Below, piece after piece: positions 46,480 to 57,769 of a stretch of DNA of 64,000 nt (position 1 is the stretch's first letter; each line of letters starts with the position of its first letter). Location of the stretch: NCBI RefSeq assembly GCF_030445035.2, contig NC_080675.1:64620544-64684543 (forward strand), in the 5' to 3' direction. Origin of the DNA: Dasypus novemcinctus (taxonomy: Eukaryota > Chordata > Mammalia > Cingulata > Dasypodidae). A program made the position numbers and the translations under genes. The notes under the pieces are model-generated. The model searched no databases. It saw only the letters and a program-made list of their open reading frames with translations, and was not told the DNA's origin.

Positions 46480-47200
46480 TGGAGGTCTGTGGTTGAGAAA
46501 ACAATTCTGGGAATGTTCTTTTGGCAAAATGTCAGGGGTCACTGGTACAGGGTGTCAGTGGTGGGAGGATATGTGGGAAAGGGTGTACCCGGGGAATGCT
46601 TCTATGGAATATGAATGTGTTCATCTTGACATAGGGAATTATCTAAGTGGGTGGAGACCCACACAATAGACAACAAAGCATTAAATTTCCATTCTGGGGA
46701 ATGCTGATCATTCTAAAATAGAAGGACAAGAATCTCCTGAGTACAAAGGCAGTACCTAAGAGAAGAAAACAGACCAATATGTCAAGCCTTCAATATTTAT
46801 ACATGTAACTATGAACCTATTCTTGAAAAATTGAAACTTATTGGTTATAGGTTTCAAGAGGATGGGGGAGGGATGAACAGGTGGAACATAGGGCATTTTT
46901 AGGGCATGGGAATTGTTCTGCATGATTTTGCAATGATGGATACAGACCGTTACACATTTTGTCAAAACCTATAAAATTGTTCAGTGCAAAGTGTAAAACA
47001 GAAGGCAAACGATTGACCATGGTTAGTAGCAATGCTTCAATATTTGTTCAACTGTAACAAATGTACCAAACTCATGTAAGATGTTATTAAAAGGGGAAAA
47101 TGTGGGAGGGGGAGGTATTGGGTATATGGAAATCTGCTATATTTTCAAGGTGACTTTTCTGCAACCTAAATCTTTGAAAATAAAGGTAATTATAAAAAAT
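46480..47200 (+). mobile_element. Xenarthran long repeat, deleted copy (copy B), plus strand
   Basis: Text matches the first and last parts of the longer copy at 47,205-48,936: 'GGAATTGTTCTGCATGAT', 'GACCATGGTTAGTAGCAA', 'GTTATTAAAAGGGGAAAATG', a G-rich block (GGGAGGGGGAGG), then an A-rich tail (to about 47,200). The middle ~1 kb is missing. The G-rich block and tail are L1 3' UTR-like. Confidence 0.7.
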
Positions 47201-47204
47201 GAAC

Positions 47205-48936
47205 TCAAGGCTGGGGGGACATATGGAAGAAACTGTAAACATAAATAAAAGATAACAGATCTTACAGTGATGAATGGCACAGTGTAAGAAAACTTTTTGG
47301 CTTTGCTTTTGGGGAGGTTTTGGATTACAGGTAAGATACAACTATGGCAGAGAAGGATCACTGATGTATGGTGTCAGTGATGCAGGGAGTTTGGGAAAGT
47401 ATGTTCCGGGGGCATGCCCCTATGTAATAAGAATGTGTTCATATGTTAATGGGTTATTATCTCAGTGGGTAGAAATCCATACAATAACCAACAAAAGATT
47501 AAATTCCTATCTTGGGGAGTCCTACTACATTCTCTAATAGAATGGCAAGAATCTCTAGAGTACATAGGCAGGACCTAGTAAAGAAGACAGATCAATATTC
47601 TGACAAGAACCTTATTCTTGTCAAATTGAAATTTATAGCCCAGTAGTATATATTACCTGAAAGCATCCTTGTTACTAAATGTGGCCTCTCTCTAAGCCAA
47701 CTTAGCATACAAGCTCACTGCCTTCACCCCCAGCATCAGACATGATTCCTGGGATTGGGTCTCCCTGATACCAAAGTATTATTAACAAGCACCAATTTGG
47801 GATGCATTTGGAAAGAGACCTTGACCAAAAGGGGGAAATATTAAATACAAAAGAGCTTTTACAGCTAAGACATATCAAATTGAGTTGGGAAGTCATTCCA
47901 GAGGTTAAGCTTATGCATGTCTCAGGAGGATATCACTGACTGTCACAATATACAAAGCCTCAAGCAGGATTACTCCAAGCTCTAGAGACATTGGGGCACT
48001 ATAGGAAGGGCACAGAACCTCAGAAAATCAGCATGCTATTGGTGGGCCACACTTAGGAATTTTTGTTAACTTATTTCCTCAATGTAACAGTTAGACTTAT
48101 TTATAATTTCCCTACACATGATTCTTCTGCCCCCCCCCTTTCAGCCTATAATTAGCACTATACTCACTAAATATATATCCTAGAGACATAAAAGCACTAT
48201 ACCCATTAAATATATATCCCAGAGACTTAAAAATCTTTGCTCTGTTCATATGCTGGTTGAGCTCTCAGTCTCAGCAGAATTACAGCTATCACCTGCTCTG
48301 TAGTTCATTGGGCTCACACAAGACTACTAACAAAATGATGATGAAGGACAACACCCATCCCACAAAACAGTATCTACAACTGAGACCAAGACAGTTCCAT
48401 CCATCTGCCCCATAGGATCTAAGCCCCTCTCAGTCAGAAGTAGAGTTGACATCACCATCCCAAAATCCTTGAGACTGAGAAATGAACAAATGGGGAAATG
48501 TGACCATGGGCCAAAGTGGACATCATTATTTTAGTAATGGAAGAGCAGATAGCAATAGTATAAAGACAGTGGTCACCGGAGGTTCTTAGGGGAGGTAGAG
48601 GGAAGAATACGTGGAACATGGGGCATTTTGAGGACACTGGAATTGTTCTGCATGATATTGCAATGATGAATACAAGCCATTATACATTTTGTTGAAACCT
48701 ATAAAAATGTGCAGTGCAAAAAGTAAACCATAAAATAAACTATAGACCATGGTTAGTAGCAAAGCGTCAATATTTGTTCATCAATTGTGTTGCATGTACC
48801 ACATTAATGAACAATGTTATTAATAGGGGAAAATGTGAGAAGTGAAGGAGTTGGGTATATGGTAATTGTCTACATTTTTGAAGCAACTTCTCTATAATCT
48901 AAAACATCTTTTAAAATAAAGTTAAAAAAAAAAAAG
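47205..48936 (+). mobile_element. Xenarthran long repeat (copy C, about 1.7 kb), plus strand
   Basis: Non-coding, ending with 'TATAATCTAAAACATC', AAAATAAAG and a poly(A) run (48,924-48,936), so it is retroposed. It has the same segment order as the reverse copy at 51,950-53,640 (for example the 'TGTGGCC..TCTAAGCC' and 'CCCAGCATCAGACATGAT' segments). It includes a 40-bp tandem duplication at 48,152-48,231. I cannot give it a database name; it could be a xenarthran L1 3' UTR or an L1-dependent non-autonomous element. Confidence 0.65.
48152..48231. repeat. 40-bp tandem duplication inside the long repeat
   Basis: Two adjacent units, each 'GCACTATAC' then 'ATTAAATATATATCC'-like text and 'AGAGAC' with AAAA; they differ at a few positions, so the duplication is old. 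Confidence 0.85.
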
Positions 48937-48937
48937 C

Positions 48938-50240
48938 ATCCAGAAAACTAGGAATCCAAGGAAATTTTCTCAGCATGATATTGAGTACATATGAAAAACA
49001 CACTGATAGCATCATGCTCATTGTGAAAGACTGAAAGCTTTCCTCTAAGCTCAAGGAGAAGAACGGATGCTAACTGTTATGAGTGTCATTCAACATTGTA
49101 CTGGAAGTTCTAGCCAAAACAATTGGGCAAGAAAAGAAATAGATGATATCTAAATTGGAAAGGAAAAGTAAACCTATTCCTGTTTGCAGAGCCTATATAT
49201 TGACTATCTTGAAAAATCCTCAAAAATGCTGCTACATCTAGCATCTGTTGTATTTGTTGTATTTGTTGTATTTGTTAAATACAACAGAAGAGTGGGATAT
49301 GAGATCAAGATGCAAACATAAGAAGTATTTCTATATACTTGTAATGAACAATCTGAAGAAGAAATCAAGAAAAAAAAATCTATTTACAATACTAACTAAA
49401 AGAATCAAATATCTGGGAATAAATTTATCCAAGGATGTAAAGGACTTGTACACAGAAAACTACAAAATGTGCTAAAAGGAATCAATGAAACCCTGAATAA
49501 ATGGAAGGACTTTCTGTGTTCACAAATAGGAAGACAAACCATTTAAGATATAATTTCCACCCAGAGAGATTTTCAGTGTTAAGGTAAACCTAGTCTATAT
49601 CCCAACAGCCTTCTTTGCTGAACTGGAAAAGCCAATCATCAAATTTATATGAAAGGGTAAAGGACCCTGAAGAGCCAAAACTATCTTGAAAAAGAAAAAT
49701 AAAATCGAATGACTCATACTTCTCAATTGTGAAACTTATTACTAAGATACAGTAATCAAAACAGCATTTTAAAGCTTAAAAGGAAAGAGTCTGTACTTGG
49801 GATGATGGAAAAGTTTTGGAAATGGATCGTGGTGATGGTAGTACAACAATGTGAAAGTAATTAACCACACTGAATTACATATTTGAAGTGGAAAAAAAGG
49901 GATAATTTAGGTAGTATATATATTACTGGAATAAGAATTATTTTAAAAATCAGTGGAATTATACAGTACAGTAAACCTTAAGGTAATCCATGGGTTATAG
50001 TTAATAGTCGAGTAAGAAAAATGTGCTTTCATCAATTATTGCAAAAATATACCACAACAATGGAAGGTGTTAAAATATGGTAGCATATGGGAACTCTATT
50101 TTATGCATGATTTTTCTGTAAACTTACAACTACTCTAATAAAAAAAGTCAGTGAAAAAATAAATAATAAGATGGCATATGGGAATCCTATATTTTAAACA
50201 TTATTGTTCTGCAAACCCACAACTTATCTAATAAAAAAAA
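48938..50240 (+). mobile_element. L1 ORF2 and 3' end, plus strand (continuation of 41,660-44,170)
   Basis: Begins 'GGAATCCAAGGAAATTTTCT', the RT segment expected about 150 codons after the one at 44,170. It continues through 'AAGGACTTGTACACAGAAAAC' and 'AAAAGCCAATCATCAAATT' to a 3' UTR ('CAACAATGTGAAAGTAATTA', ...) with two short A-tailed ends near 50,145 and 50,240. A (TTTGTTGTA)n patch lies at 49,247-49,277. Frames are broken; a 75-codon stretch (49,248-49,475) reads as L1. Confidence 0.8.
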
Positions 50241-50354
50241 GCATGGCACTGGCATAAGGACAGACATAGTATGGCAGTCTGATATTACTTGTGAATTCCA
50301 AATATTAATTATGCTTACAAACTGATCTGTTTTTCTGGGTATGATACACTAAGA

Positions 50355-50642
50355 CTGATTTAATTAAAATTTTTTTTTATTATATTGTCTTTTTTTAAGG
50401 TACATAGATCACAAAAAATGTTACATTAAAAAATATGAGGTTCCCACATACCCCATACCCCACCCCACCCACTCCTTCCACATCAACAAACTCTTTCATC
50501 ATTTTGGCACATTCATTTCATTTGGTGAATACATTTTGAAGCACTGTTGCACCTCATGGATTATAGTCGACATTGTAGTTTACACTCTCCCCCAGTACAT
50601 TCAATGGGTTATGGCAGGATATATAATGTCCAGTATCTGTCC
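50355..50642 (-). mobile_element. 3' end of the long xenarthran repeat (copy D), minus strand
   Basis: T-rich start on the plus strand, 'AAAAATGTTACATTAAAAAA', 'TATGAGGTTCCCACATACCCC', 'GGATTATAGTCGACATTGTA', 'GGTTATGGCAGGATATATAA', then 'TCTGTCCCTG', in the same order as copies A and E. Truncated after about 290 bases. Confidence 0.75.
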
Positions 50643-50649
50643 CTGTGAT

Positions 50650-51195
50650 ACTTAGATTGATTTAAATTGAAAGCTTTTAAGTTTGCTTAATTAAGTCAAT
50701 TCAGGACCTTTGATTTGACCATGAAAGTAGGACGTGGCTCAGAGCTGAGTCCCTGCCTCCTTGGGCTATATAAATGGACACTTCATAAAGAAGATACACA
50801 GATATAGAAGAAGAGAGAGAGAACTTTGTTAGTTTTGATCCTGGAGCCCTAAGAAGAGATGAGTCATTCAACTGATAGTTTACAACTGACCTTGTGAAGG
50901 GACCAGAACAGCTGAGAAGTCCTGAGAGATTAGCCCTACACCAGCCTACAACTGATTAGAAGAAGCTGGTCCCATGGAGCCTTAAGAGGAAGCAGGAAGG
51001 AAACACTAGGAGAGATTGCCCTCCATCTTGCTTCAACACATGACAAAAGACTTTGGTGAGGAAATAACCTTGATTTGGATTCTTTAGGGCCTTGTAACTA
51101 TAAGCTTCCACCCCAGTTAAATGCCCTTATTAAAAGCCAACATATTTCTAGTACTTTGTATCAGTACAGTACCCCTTTGGCTAATAGACTAGTGA
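50650..51195 (+). mobile_element. LTR-like xenarthran repeat (MaLR/ERVL-type ending), copy 2
   Basis: Related to 39,723-40,240: shared 'GACTTTGGTGAGGAAATAAC'-type segment, 'TTGATTTGGATTCTTTAGGG', and an ending 'AAAAGCCAACATATTTCTAG'. Contains TATA-like 'GCTATATAAATGG' at about 50,765, the position expected of an LTR promoter. No coding sequence. Confidence 0.55.
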
Positions 51196-51219
51196 AATTT
51201 TACTGAGAATTCAAAAATA

Positions 51220-51480
51220 ATCACATCAATGGCCAATTGATTGTTGAAAAGATTATCAATTCCACTCCATTGGGATCAATCAGATAGTCTCTTCAACAAA
51301 TGGTACTAGGAAAACTGAATATCTGTATGCAAAAAAATGAATGTGGACCCTTACCTTATACCATACACAACAAATTAACCCAAAATGTGTAAAATATTAA
51401 AATACTTAAATAAAAAAAAACTGTAAAAGTCCTAAAAAGAAACATGGGGAAGCATCTCTAGGATCTTGTGTTAGGAAATA
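51220..51480 (+). mobile_element. L1 ORF2 C-terminal piece, plus strand
   Basis: 'CTTCAACAAATGGTACTAGG' and 'ATCTGTATGCAAAAAAATGA' are ORF2 text. It stops near 'GTGTTAGGAAATACTTT' and resumes at about 53,878 with the next ORF2 segment, so an insertion of about 2.4 kb lies between. Confidence 0.8.
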
Positions 51481-51484
51481 CTTT

Positions 51485-53690
51485 TGTTTTATTTTTAACA
51501 AATCAATTTTATTGGTAGATATTAAAAAAGCATAAATCCATCCAAAGTGTGCAATTAGTGGCATTTGGTATAATCACATACTTGTGCATTCCTCACCTCT
51601 ATCATCTTTAGGGCATTTTATTTAATCCAATATTAATAAAAAGAAAACAACAAAGAAACAACTGATCAACACTCAATCTCTCTATGCTTCCCCTGCTGTA
51701 CAAAGCTGCTGTTCTGCTTGTCTCTCTAGTTTATTTGTATTTATATTTTGTAAAAACAGTCTTATATATGCAATATCACCCATAGTCATATTTTACATGA
51801 GATTTCACTGTTATACAGTCCCATGTTACAATTTTTAGCTTTCCTTCTAATAATATACAAGACCTTAGAATTAGCCTTCCAACTACTTTCATATACACAT
51901 AATAGCTCTGCTAGTTACAAACACTTTGATGTTTTCACCATTTATTTTTTGTCTTTATTTATTTTTTTAATGTTACATTAAAAAAAATATGAGGTACCCA
52001 TATACCCCCACCGCCCTCTCCCCACTCCTTTGCCCATAACAACATCCTCCTCCATCATCATGAGACATTCATTGCATTTGGTGACTACATCTCTGAGCAC
52101 CGCTGCACCTAATGGTCAAGGGTCCACACCTTAGCCCAGACTCTCCCACAGTCCACCTAGTGGGCCATGGGAGGACATACAATGTCTGGTAACTGTCCCT
52201 GCAGCACCACCCAGGACAGCTCCAACCCCCAAAACCACCCGCACATCACATCTCTTCCTCCCATTCCCTACCCCCAGCAGCCATCATGGCCACTTTCTCC
52301 ACACCAATGCCACATTTTCTTCAACTACTAATCACAATAGTTCATGAATAGAATATCAGTAAGTCCACTCTAATCCATACTCTATTCCTCCATCCTGTGG
52401 ACCCTGGAATGGTTGTGTCCACTCCACATCTATATCAAGAGGGAGCTTAGATTCCACATGGATGCTGGATGCAATTCTCCTGCTCTCAGTTGTAGGCACT
52501 TTTGGCTCACTGGTATGGTGGTTGACCTTCTTCACCTCCATGTTAGCTGAGTGGGGTAAGTCCAATAAACCAGAGTGTAGGAGTTGCAAGTCTGTTGAGG
52601 CTCAGGGCCCAGCTATCACATAGTCAGTCCAGAGATTCAGGTCCCCTGGGTATACATTAAACCCGAGCACGAACTACAGTTCCAGTAAAAGTAACAGGAG
52701 AGGCTTGTGGACAAAGATGACATCTGAGTCCAGCTCCATCACACAGAAACACAAACTCCAAAGGAGGGCCAACTGACATGGCACTGAACTCCATCTGCCA
52801 TGACCATAGAACCTGTGGGTCTCTGTAGCCCTCAGAAGAACCACTACCTGGGGTTATATCTACTTTATCTGTCTCTGGGACTCTGCTGAGGTGTGCATAA
52901 GGACAACCCCTCTGACAACCTTCCGGCTTTTTTTGGAGACTCATAGCCATATAAAGTCATTTGTCCTTTCCAATTCCCCCTTTTATTCAAGTCAAAAAGC
53001 ATTTTTAACTTCTGGTATTATATGTAGACTGAGATATTCTGCTGGTCCGAGTTGACCCTTTTATTCAAGGTCATTTTCTAGTTACTTCACCAGGTGGTAC
53101 TTCGTAGTAATCCCTCGGCACCAGCGAGGCTCATCCCTGGGAGTCATGTTGCATGCTGGGGGGAAGGCAACACATTTACATGCTGAGTTTGGCTTCGAGA
53201 CTGGCCACATTTGAGCAATACGGAGGCTCTCAGGAGGTAACTCTTAGGCACCCTGCAGCTCTAGGCCTTGTTCTTATTTCAGGTGCACAGGCTCACAAGC
53301 ATAGTCATTAGTAGCAAGGGCTCATTGTTGGACCTGCCTTCTTTTTTGGTCTTTGCTGTTGCACTTGGGAGATTGTTGCTGTACCTTTAGGGACTGTGAT
53401 AGAGCCCCCCTGGCTAGGAACTCAGCATTTCCTCAGTTGTTGTTTTTAATTGTAACCACTATGAAAATATCCAAACATTTTCATGTACCATGGATATATG
53501 CCCTGGAGAACTCCCTGCCAACCATGTGTGCCCTGTCAGTAACATCCCATACCAGTATTCCTCCCCTGCCATTGTTGAACCTCTCTGTGATCCAAAACTT
53601 CTTCAAAAATGAAGCCCAATATATTGCCAGGTTCCATTAATAGTAAAATGGAATATAGTGATGAGTTTAAAGGTTAGATATAGAATACAT
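51485..53690 (-). mobile_element. Long xenarthran repeat and an older L1 3' end, minus strand (copy E, the longest)
   Basis: 51,485-51,945 is an older L1-type 3' end in reverse. 51,950-53,690 is the long repeat in reverse: T tract, 'ATGAGGTACCCATATACCCC', 'CAGTAAGTCCACTCTAATCC', 'GGAGGCTCTCAGGAGGTAAC', 'CAGGTTCCATTAATAGTAAA'. About 1.7 kb and less diverged than copies A to D. A 97-codon minus-strand open frame (52,950-52,657) and a 77-codon one (52,589-52,356) lie in it; I recognise neither. Xenarthran genomes carry many copies of this text as I recall, but its class is not established here. Confidence 0.65.
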
Positions 53691-53877
53691 ATTAATTTAG
53701 AAAAATTAAGGTAAAAATAAATTGGGGTATCAAAAAATTTAAAAATGCAAAAGCTTTGTTTTTGATGTTTTGCCTTCGATCACCACAATAAGTGTTGCCC
53801 TGTATGCAAATTGGCAAGGCAACTTCTTCCATCTTTTCCTCAGTGTCTACAATTTCTATTCAAGTAAATACCTTTTG

Positions 53878-54194
53878 ACTTTACACCAAAAGCACAAGCA
53901 AGAAAAGAAAAAATGGATAATTAGGACTTAATCAATATTGAAAACTTTTGTACATCAAAGGGTTTCATCACAGAAGTAAAAGAAAACCTACATAGTGGGA
54001 GAAAATATAGCAAACTACACCTTCTATAAGGTTTTTTTTTTTTTAAGAGATACAGGGGATTGAATCCAGGACCTAATACATAGTATGCAGGAGCTCAACC
54101 AATGAGCTACAACCACCGCCTCCTATAAGGTCTTAATATCCAGAACCTGTAAAGAAATTCTATATTTTAAGAACAATAACAAAAAGAAAAATAA
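53878..54194 (+). mobile_element. L1 ORF2 piece, plus strand (continues from 51,480), with SINE inside
   Basis: 'GACTTTACACCAAAAGCACA' then 'ATCAATATTGAAAACTTTTG' and 'TAATATCCAGAACCTG' follow ORF2 order directly after the piece ending at 51,480. Interrupted by the SINE head at 54,033-54,122. 53,700-53,877 is unassigned. Confidence 0.8.
54033..54122 (-). mobile_element. DAS-type SINE, head only, minus strand, with target duplication
   Basis: 90 bp: T run, 'GGGGATTGAATCCAGGACC' (reverse box B), 'GAGCTCAACCAATGAGCTAC' (reverse box A). Flanked by CTATAAGGT at 54,024-54,032 and 54,123-54,131. Confidence 0.88.
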
Positions 54195-54645
54195 CTGGTT
54201 TAGTTTTTGGGCTACTGAAACAAATGCTATGCATTGAGTCATCTTAAAAACAGAAATTATTGACTCATGGTTTTGGAGCTGGAGAAGTCCAAAATTAAAG
54301 CATCAGCAAGGAGATGTTTTCTCCTTGAAGACTGTGAGGTTCTATAACTGACTGCTGGCAGCTGTTAGGGTGTATTAGATTTTCTATGACATCGCAATAG
54401 CTTCTCCTTTTCTTCCTGGTTCTGGTTGACTTCCAGCTTCTGGCTTCTCCCCACAATTCCTCTTTCATGTCCAATTTTTTGCTTATAAGGACTTTGGCTA
54501 TATTGGACTAAGGCTCACCCTCATTCAGTTTGGTCATACCTTCACTAATAATGTCTTCAAAGATGATATTTACAAATGGTTTCATATCTATATGACCAAG
54601 GGTTGGGACCTGTGGGAGACATGATTGAATCTCCAACACAGTCCA
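54195..54645 (-). mobile_element. MaLR-like LTR, minus strand
   Basis: Same order as 17,785-18,240: 'GGGCTACTGAAACAAATGC', 'ACTCATGGTTTTGGAGCTGG', 'CTTATAAGGACTTTGGCTAT', 'TACAAATGGTTTCATATC', 'AATCTCCAACACA'. No coding sequence. Confidence 0.6.
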
Positions 54646-54649
54646 ATTA

Positions 54650-57536
54650 AAAAATGAGCAGGACTTCTGGGAAAATGGCAAACTAGAAAAACACAGGACT
54701 CTCCTCTCTCACAGAAAAATATCTAAAGGACATGAAGAAATGGCCTGGAAAAAAAATCTTCTAGGATTTAGTACAACAGGGGAAAGATGGGTAAAGTCAA
54801 GAATAGAGAAGGACAAAGGAAAAGATTCACAATGGCAGAACTGTGAATTAAAAGCAGCAGCTGATGCCATTAGCAAGTTACCCCACACTATAGACATCTT
54901 TGAATTCTCATGCCTTAGAGCCAGCGGCTACACACAAATTAGGCCCCAGGAAACTACCTACCCAGGAAAGGGAAGAAAAAGGGATGCTGCTTAAGGTTGA
55001 CTCAACTTTTGACCCACAAATTTGGTTTGCTGTGTCCCACAAGCCCTTCAAAGCTGGGTGGTGCTGCAACATTGTTTGCCTTGGGATCCAGATTAGGACT
55101 AAAGAAATCAGGGACTAAAGAGATCTGACTCTCTTACCTTCCCCCTCTATTAACCAAAGCAACAAGGACTGATTGTTGAGGACACAGAATGGGAGTGGAA
55201 TTAAATTCTACTCAAGTAAAGGGAAGGGACTGTAGCAAAGGATGGAGAGCTGCCTCTCTGAAAAGTCTGAATTATGAGTCTTTTAGCCTCCAAACAAAAA
55301 CCTTTTTCACATTGATCCAGTCTGTGTTGCAGCAAGCACACTCTGACTAGGCATTGAACTGAGAGGGATGCCAAGGCATGCCATCTGCTGGCAAACCAAG
55401 GAAATGCATCTGAGAAAATTAAAAGTAAGTAAGAGAGACATTTTCTGGCCTTTATAGCCTCCCTCCCTACGGCCCCAGGAAGCTGGTCTGCAACTCATTA
55501 CTGGGTCCAGAGCCAAGTTTTAAGGAATAACAGGGATAATCCTAAAGACCCAGGTTGAAACAGGGATCAAAGAACAGCAGTAACACACAGCATCTGAATA
55601 AACTCACCATCCTAATCAGATATCTAAACATCAGCAAAAACTTATGAGACATAGTAAGAAAATGGAAGATGTGACCCAAGAAAACTAATATATTAAAGCA
55701 ACAGAAGGACACAGGATTAGAGAAAACTAATTAACAAGATGAACACAAATTTCCAAAATTTAAATTAACAAGTTTAAAGGCAATATGGCTAAAAAGATCA
55801 ACAACATCAAGAAGATATTAAGCAAGCACAAAGAAGAATTTGAAAAGCTGAATATAAAAGTAACAGAAATCATGGGAATGAAAGACAAAGATATGAGAAA
55901 TCAAAAACATTAAAATCTACAACAGCAGACTTAAAATTATAGAAGAAAGAATAAGTGATACTGAAGACAGAACACATAAAATTGAAACAATAAAAGAAGA
56001 GAGAGAAAAGAATGGAAAAAAGGAAAAAATGAGCAGGGGCTCAGGGAGTTGAATAACGCAAAATGCACAACATATATGTCATGGGAGTTCTAAAAGGAGA
56101 AGAGAAGGAGAAAGGTGCAGAAAGAGTATTTGAGGAAATAATAGCAGAAAATTTCCCAACTCTCATAAAGAAATAAAATTTTATTTCCAAAAAGCACAGC
56201 ATACCCTAATTAGAATAAACACAAACAGACCTACTCCAAGACACTTACTACTCAGAATGTCAAACCTCAAAGGTAAAGAGAAAATTTGGAGAGCAGCAAA
56301 GGACAAGCAAACCATCATAAACTAAAGGACACCCAGTAAGACTCAGTGCAGATTTCTCATCAGAATGCATGAAGGCAAGAAGACAGTAGTACGATTAATT
56401 AGGATACTGAAAGAAAAAACTGCTAACCAGGAAATCTTTATCCAGTAAAATTGTCCTTCAAATATGAATGCAAGTATAAAATATTCACAAACAGAAACTA
56501 AGAGAGTTCATAAAAGAATCCAACTTTGCAGGAAATATTGAAAGAAATGTTAGAGCCTGAGAGAAAAAGGAGAGAAAGGCTTGGAGGAGACTATAGAAGA
56601 AAAACCAGCAGAAAGAATAACCAAAAGAGTAAAAAGACTGATGAAAATAAGATAGGAAAAATGAAAACCAAAGAATAAAATGGTGGAAGTAAATAAGGTG
56701 TTTACAGTAATATCATTGAATGTGAATGTATTAAACTTCCCAATCAAAAGATATAGGCTGACAGATTGGATTAAAACAAAACAAAACAAAACATGAACCA
56801 TCCATATCCTGCTTACAAGAGATTCACAAACCCAGGGATATAAACTGGCAGGAATTGAAAATTTGGAAAAAGATATCCACACAAATAGTAACCAAAAAAG
56901 AGCAGGACTAGCTATATTAATAATGGAGAAAAACAACTTTAAATGCAAAAAAGTTATAAGTGATAAAGAAGGTCATTATATATTAATAAAAGGAGAATCC
57001 ACCAGGGAGATACAACAGTCATTAATATCTATGCACCTAACCAGGGTGCCACAAAATACATAAGGCAAATTCTAGCAAAACTGAAGGGAGAAATAGACAT
57101 CTCTACAATAATAGTTGGAGACATCAAAATGCACATCATTATACAGAACAACTAGACAGAATATCAACAAGGAAACAGAGAACTTGAGCAATACGATAAA
57201 TGAGCTAGACCTAACAGACATATACAGAACAATGCACCCAAACTCAATGGATTATACATTCTTCTCATGTACCCATGGATCTTCTCCAGGATAGACCACA
57301 TGTTATGTCACAATGCAGTTCTCAATAAATATAAAAAGATTAAAATTATACAAAGCACCTTCTCAAATCATAATGGAATGGAAATGGAAATCAATTATAG
57401 ACAGAAAAGAGGTACATGTGCAAATGTGTGGAGGTTAAACAACACACTCCTAAATAATCAGTGGCTTAAAGAAGAAATTGCAAGTGAAATCAGTAAATAT
57501 ATTGAGACAAATGAAATGAAAACACAACTTAACAAA
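54650..57536 (+). mobile_element. L1 with 5' UTR, ORF1 and endonuclease part of ORF2, plus strand
   Basis: Opens with the L1 5' UTR text 'GACTTCTGGGAAAATGGC'. ORF1 lies at about 55,790-56,450 (coiled-coil-rich AAG/GAA text, then 'CAAACAGACCTACTCCAAGA'), broken by stops. ORF2 starts at about 56,690; the endonuclease part reads 'TTAATATCTATGCACCTAAC' and 'AATGGATTATACATTCTTCTC'. SINE copies interrupt ORF2 at 57,537-57,758; it resumes at 57,770. Confidence 0.85.
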
Positions 57537-57648
57537 ACCTCCCACATGGGAGGTCCTGGCTTCAGTCTCTGGTGCTTCCTAAAATATCCAAAACCAAACA
57601 GCAAGCAAACCATTGAAAAAGCAAAAAAAAAAAAAAAAAAAAAAAAAC
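57537..57648 (+). mobile_element. SINE fragment with long A tract, plus strand
   Basis: Begins mid-head with 'CCTCCCACATGGGAGGTCCT', the inner tRNA-like part of a DAS-type SINE, and ends with a run of about 27 A (57,621-57,647). The usual head with box A is absent. Confidence 0.65.
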
Positions 57649-57667
57649 CAAAAAAACCAAAAAACCT

Positions 57668-57758
57668 CAGGGAACCAATATGGCTCAGCAGTTGAGCACC
57701 AGCTTTCTGCATACAAGGTCTTGGGTTCAATCTCCCACCACATACCTAAAGTAAAACA
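57668..57758 (+). mobile_element. DAS-type SINE, head only, plus strand
   Basis: 'GGGAACCAATATGGCTCAGC' (box A region) and 'TTGGGTTCAATCTCCC' (box B) followed by a short AAAC-rich tail. Immediately downstream of the previous SINE, probably inserted in its A tract. Confidence 0.75.
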
Positions 57759-57769
57759 AAACAAAAAAT

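Noticed and set aside
47205..48936. Repeated blocks as a possible CRISPR-like or satellite array
   Set aside because: The repeats are dispersed A-tailed retroelement copies and one two-unit duplication; there is no regular repeat-spacer pattern, and the host is a mammal.
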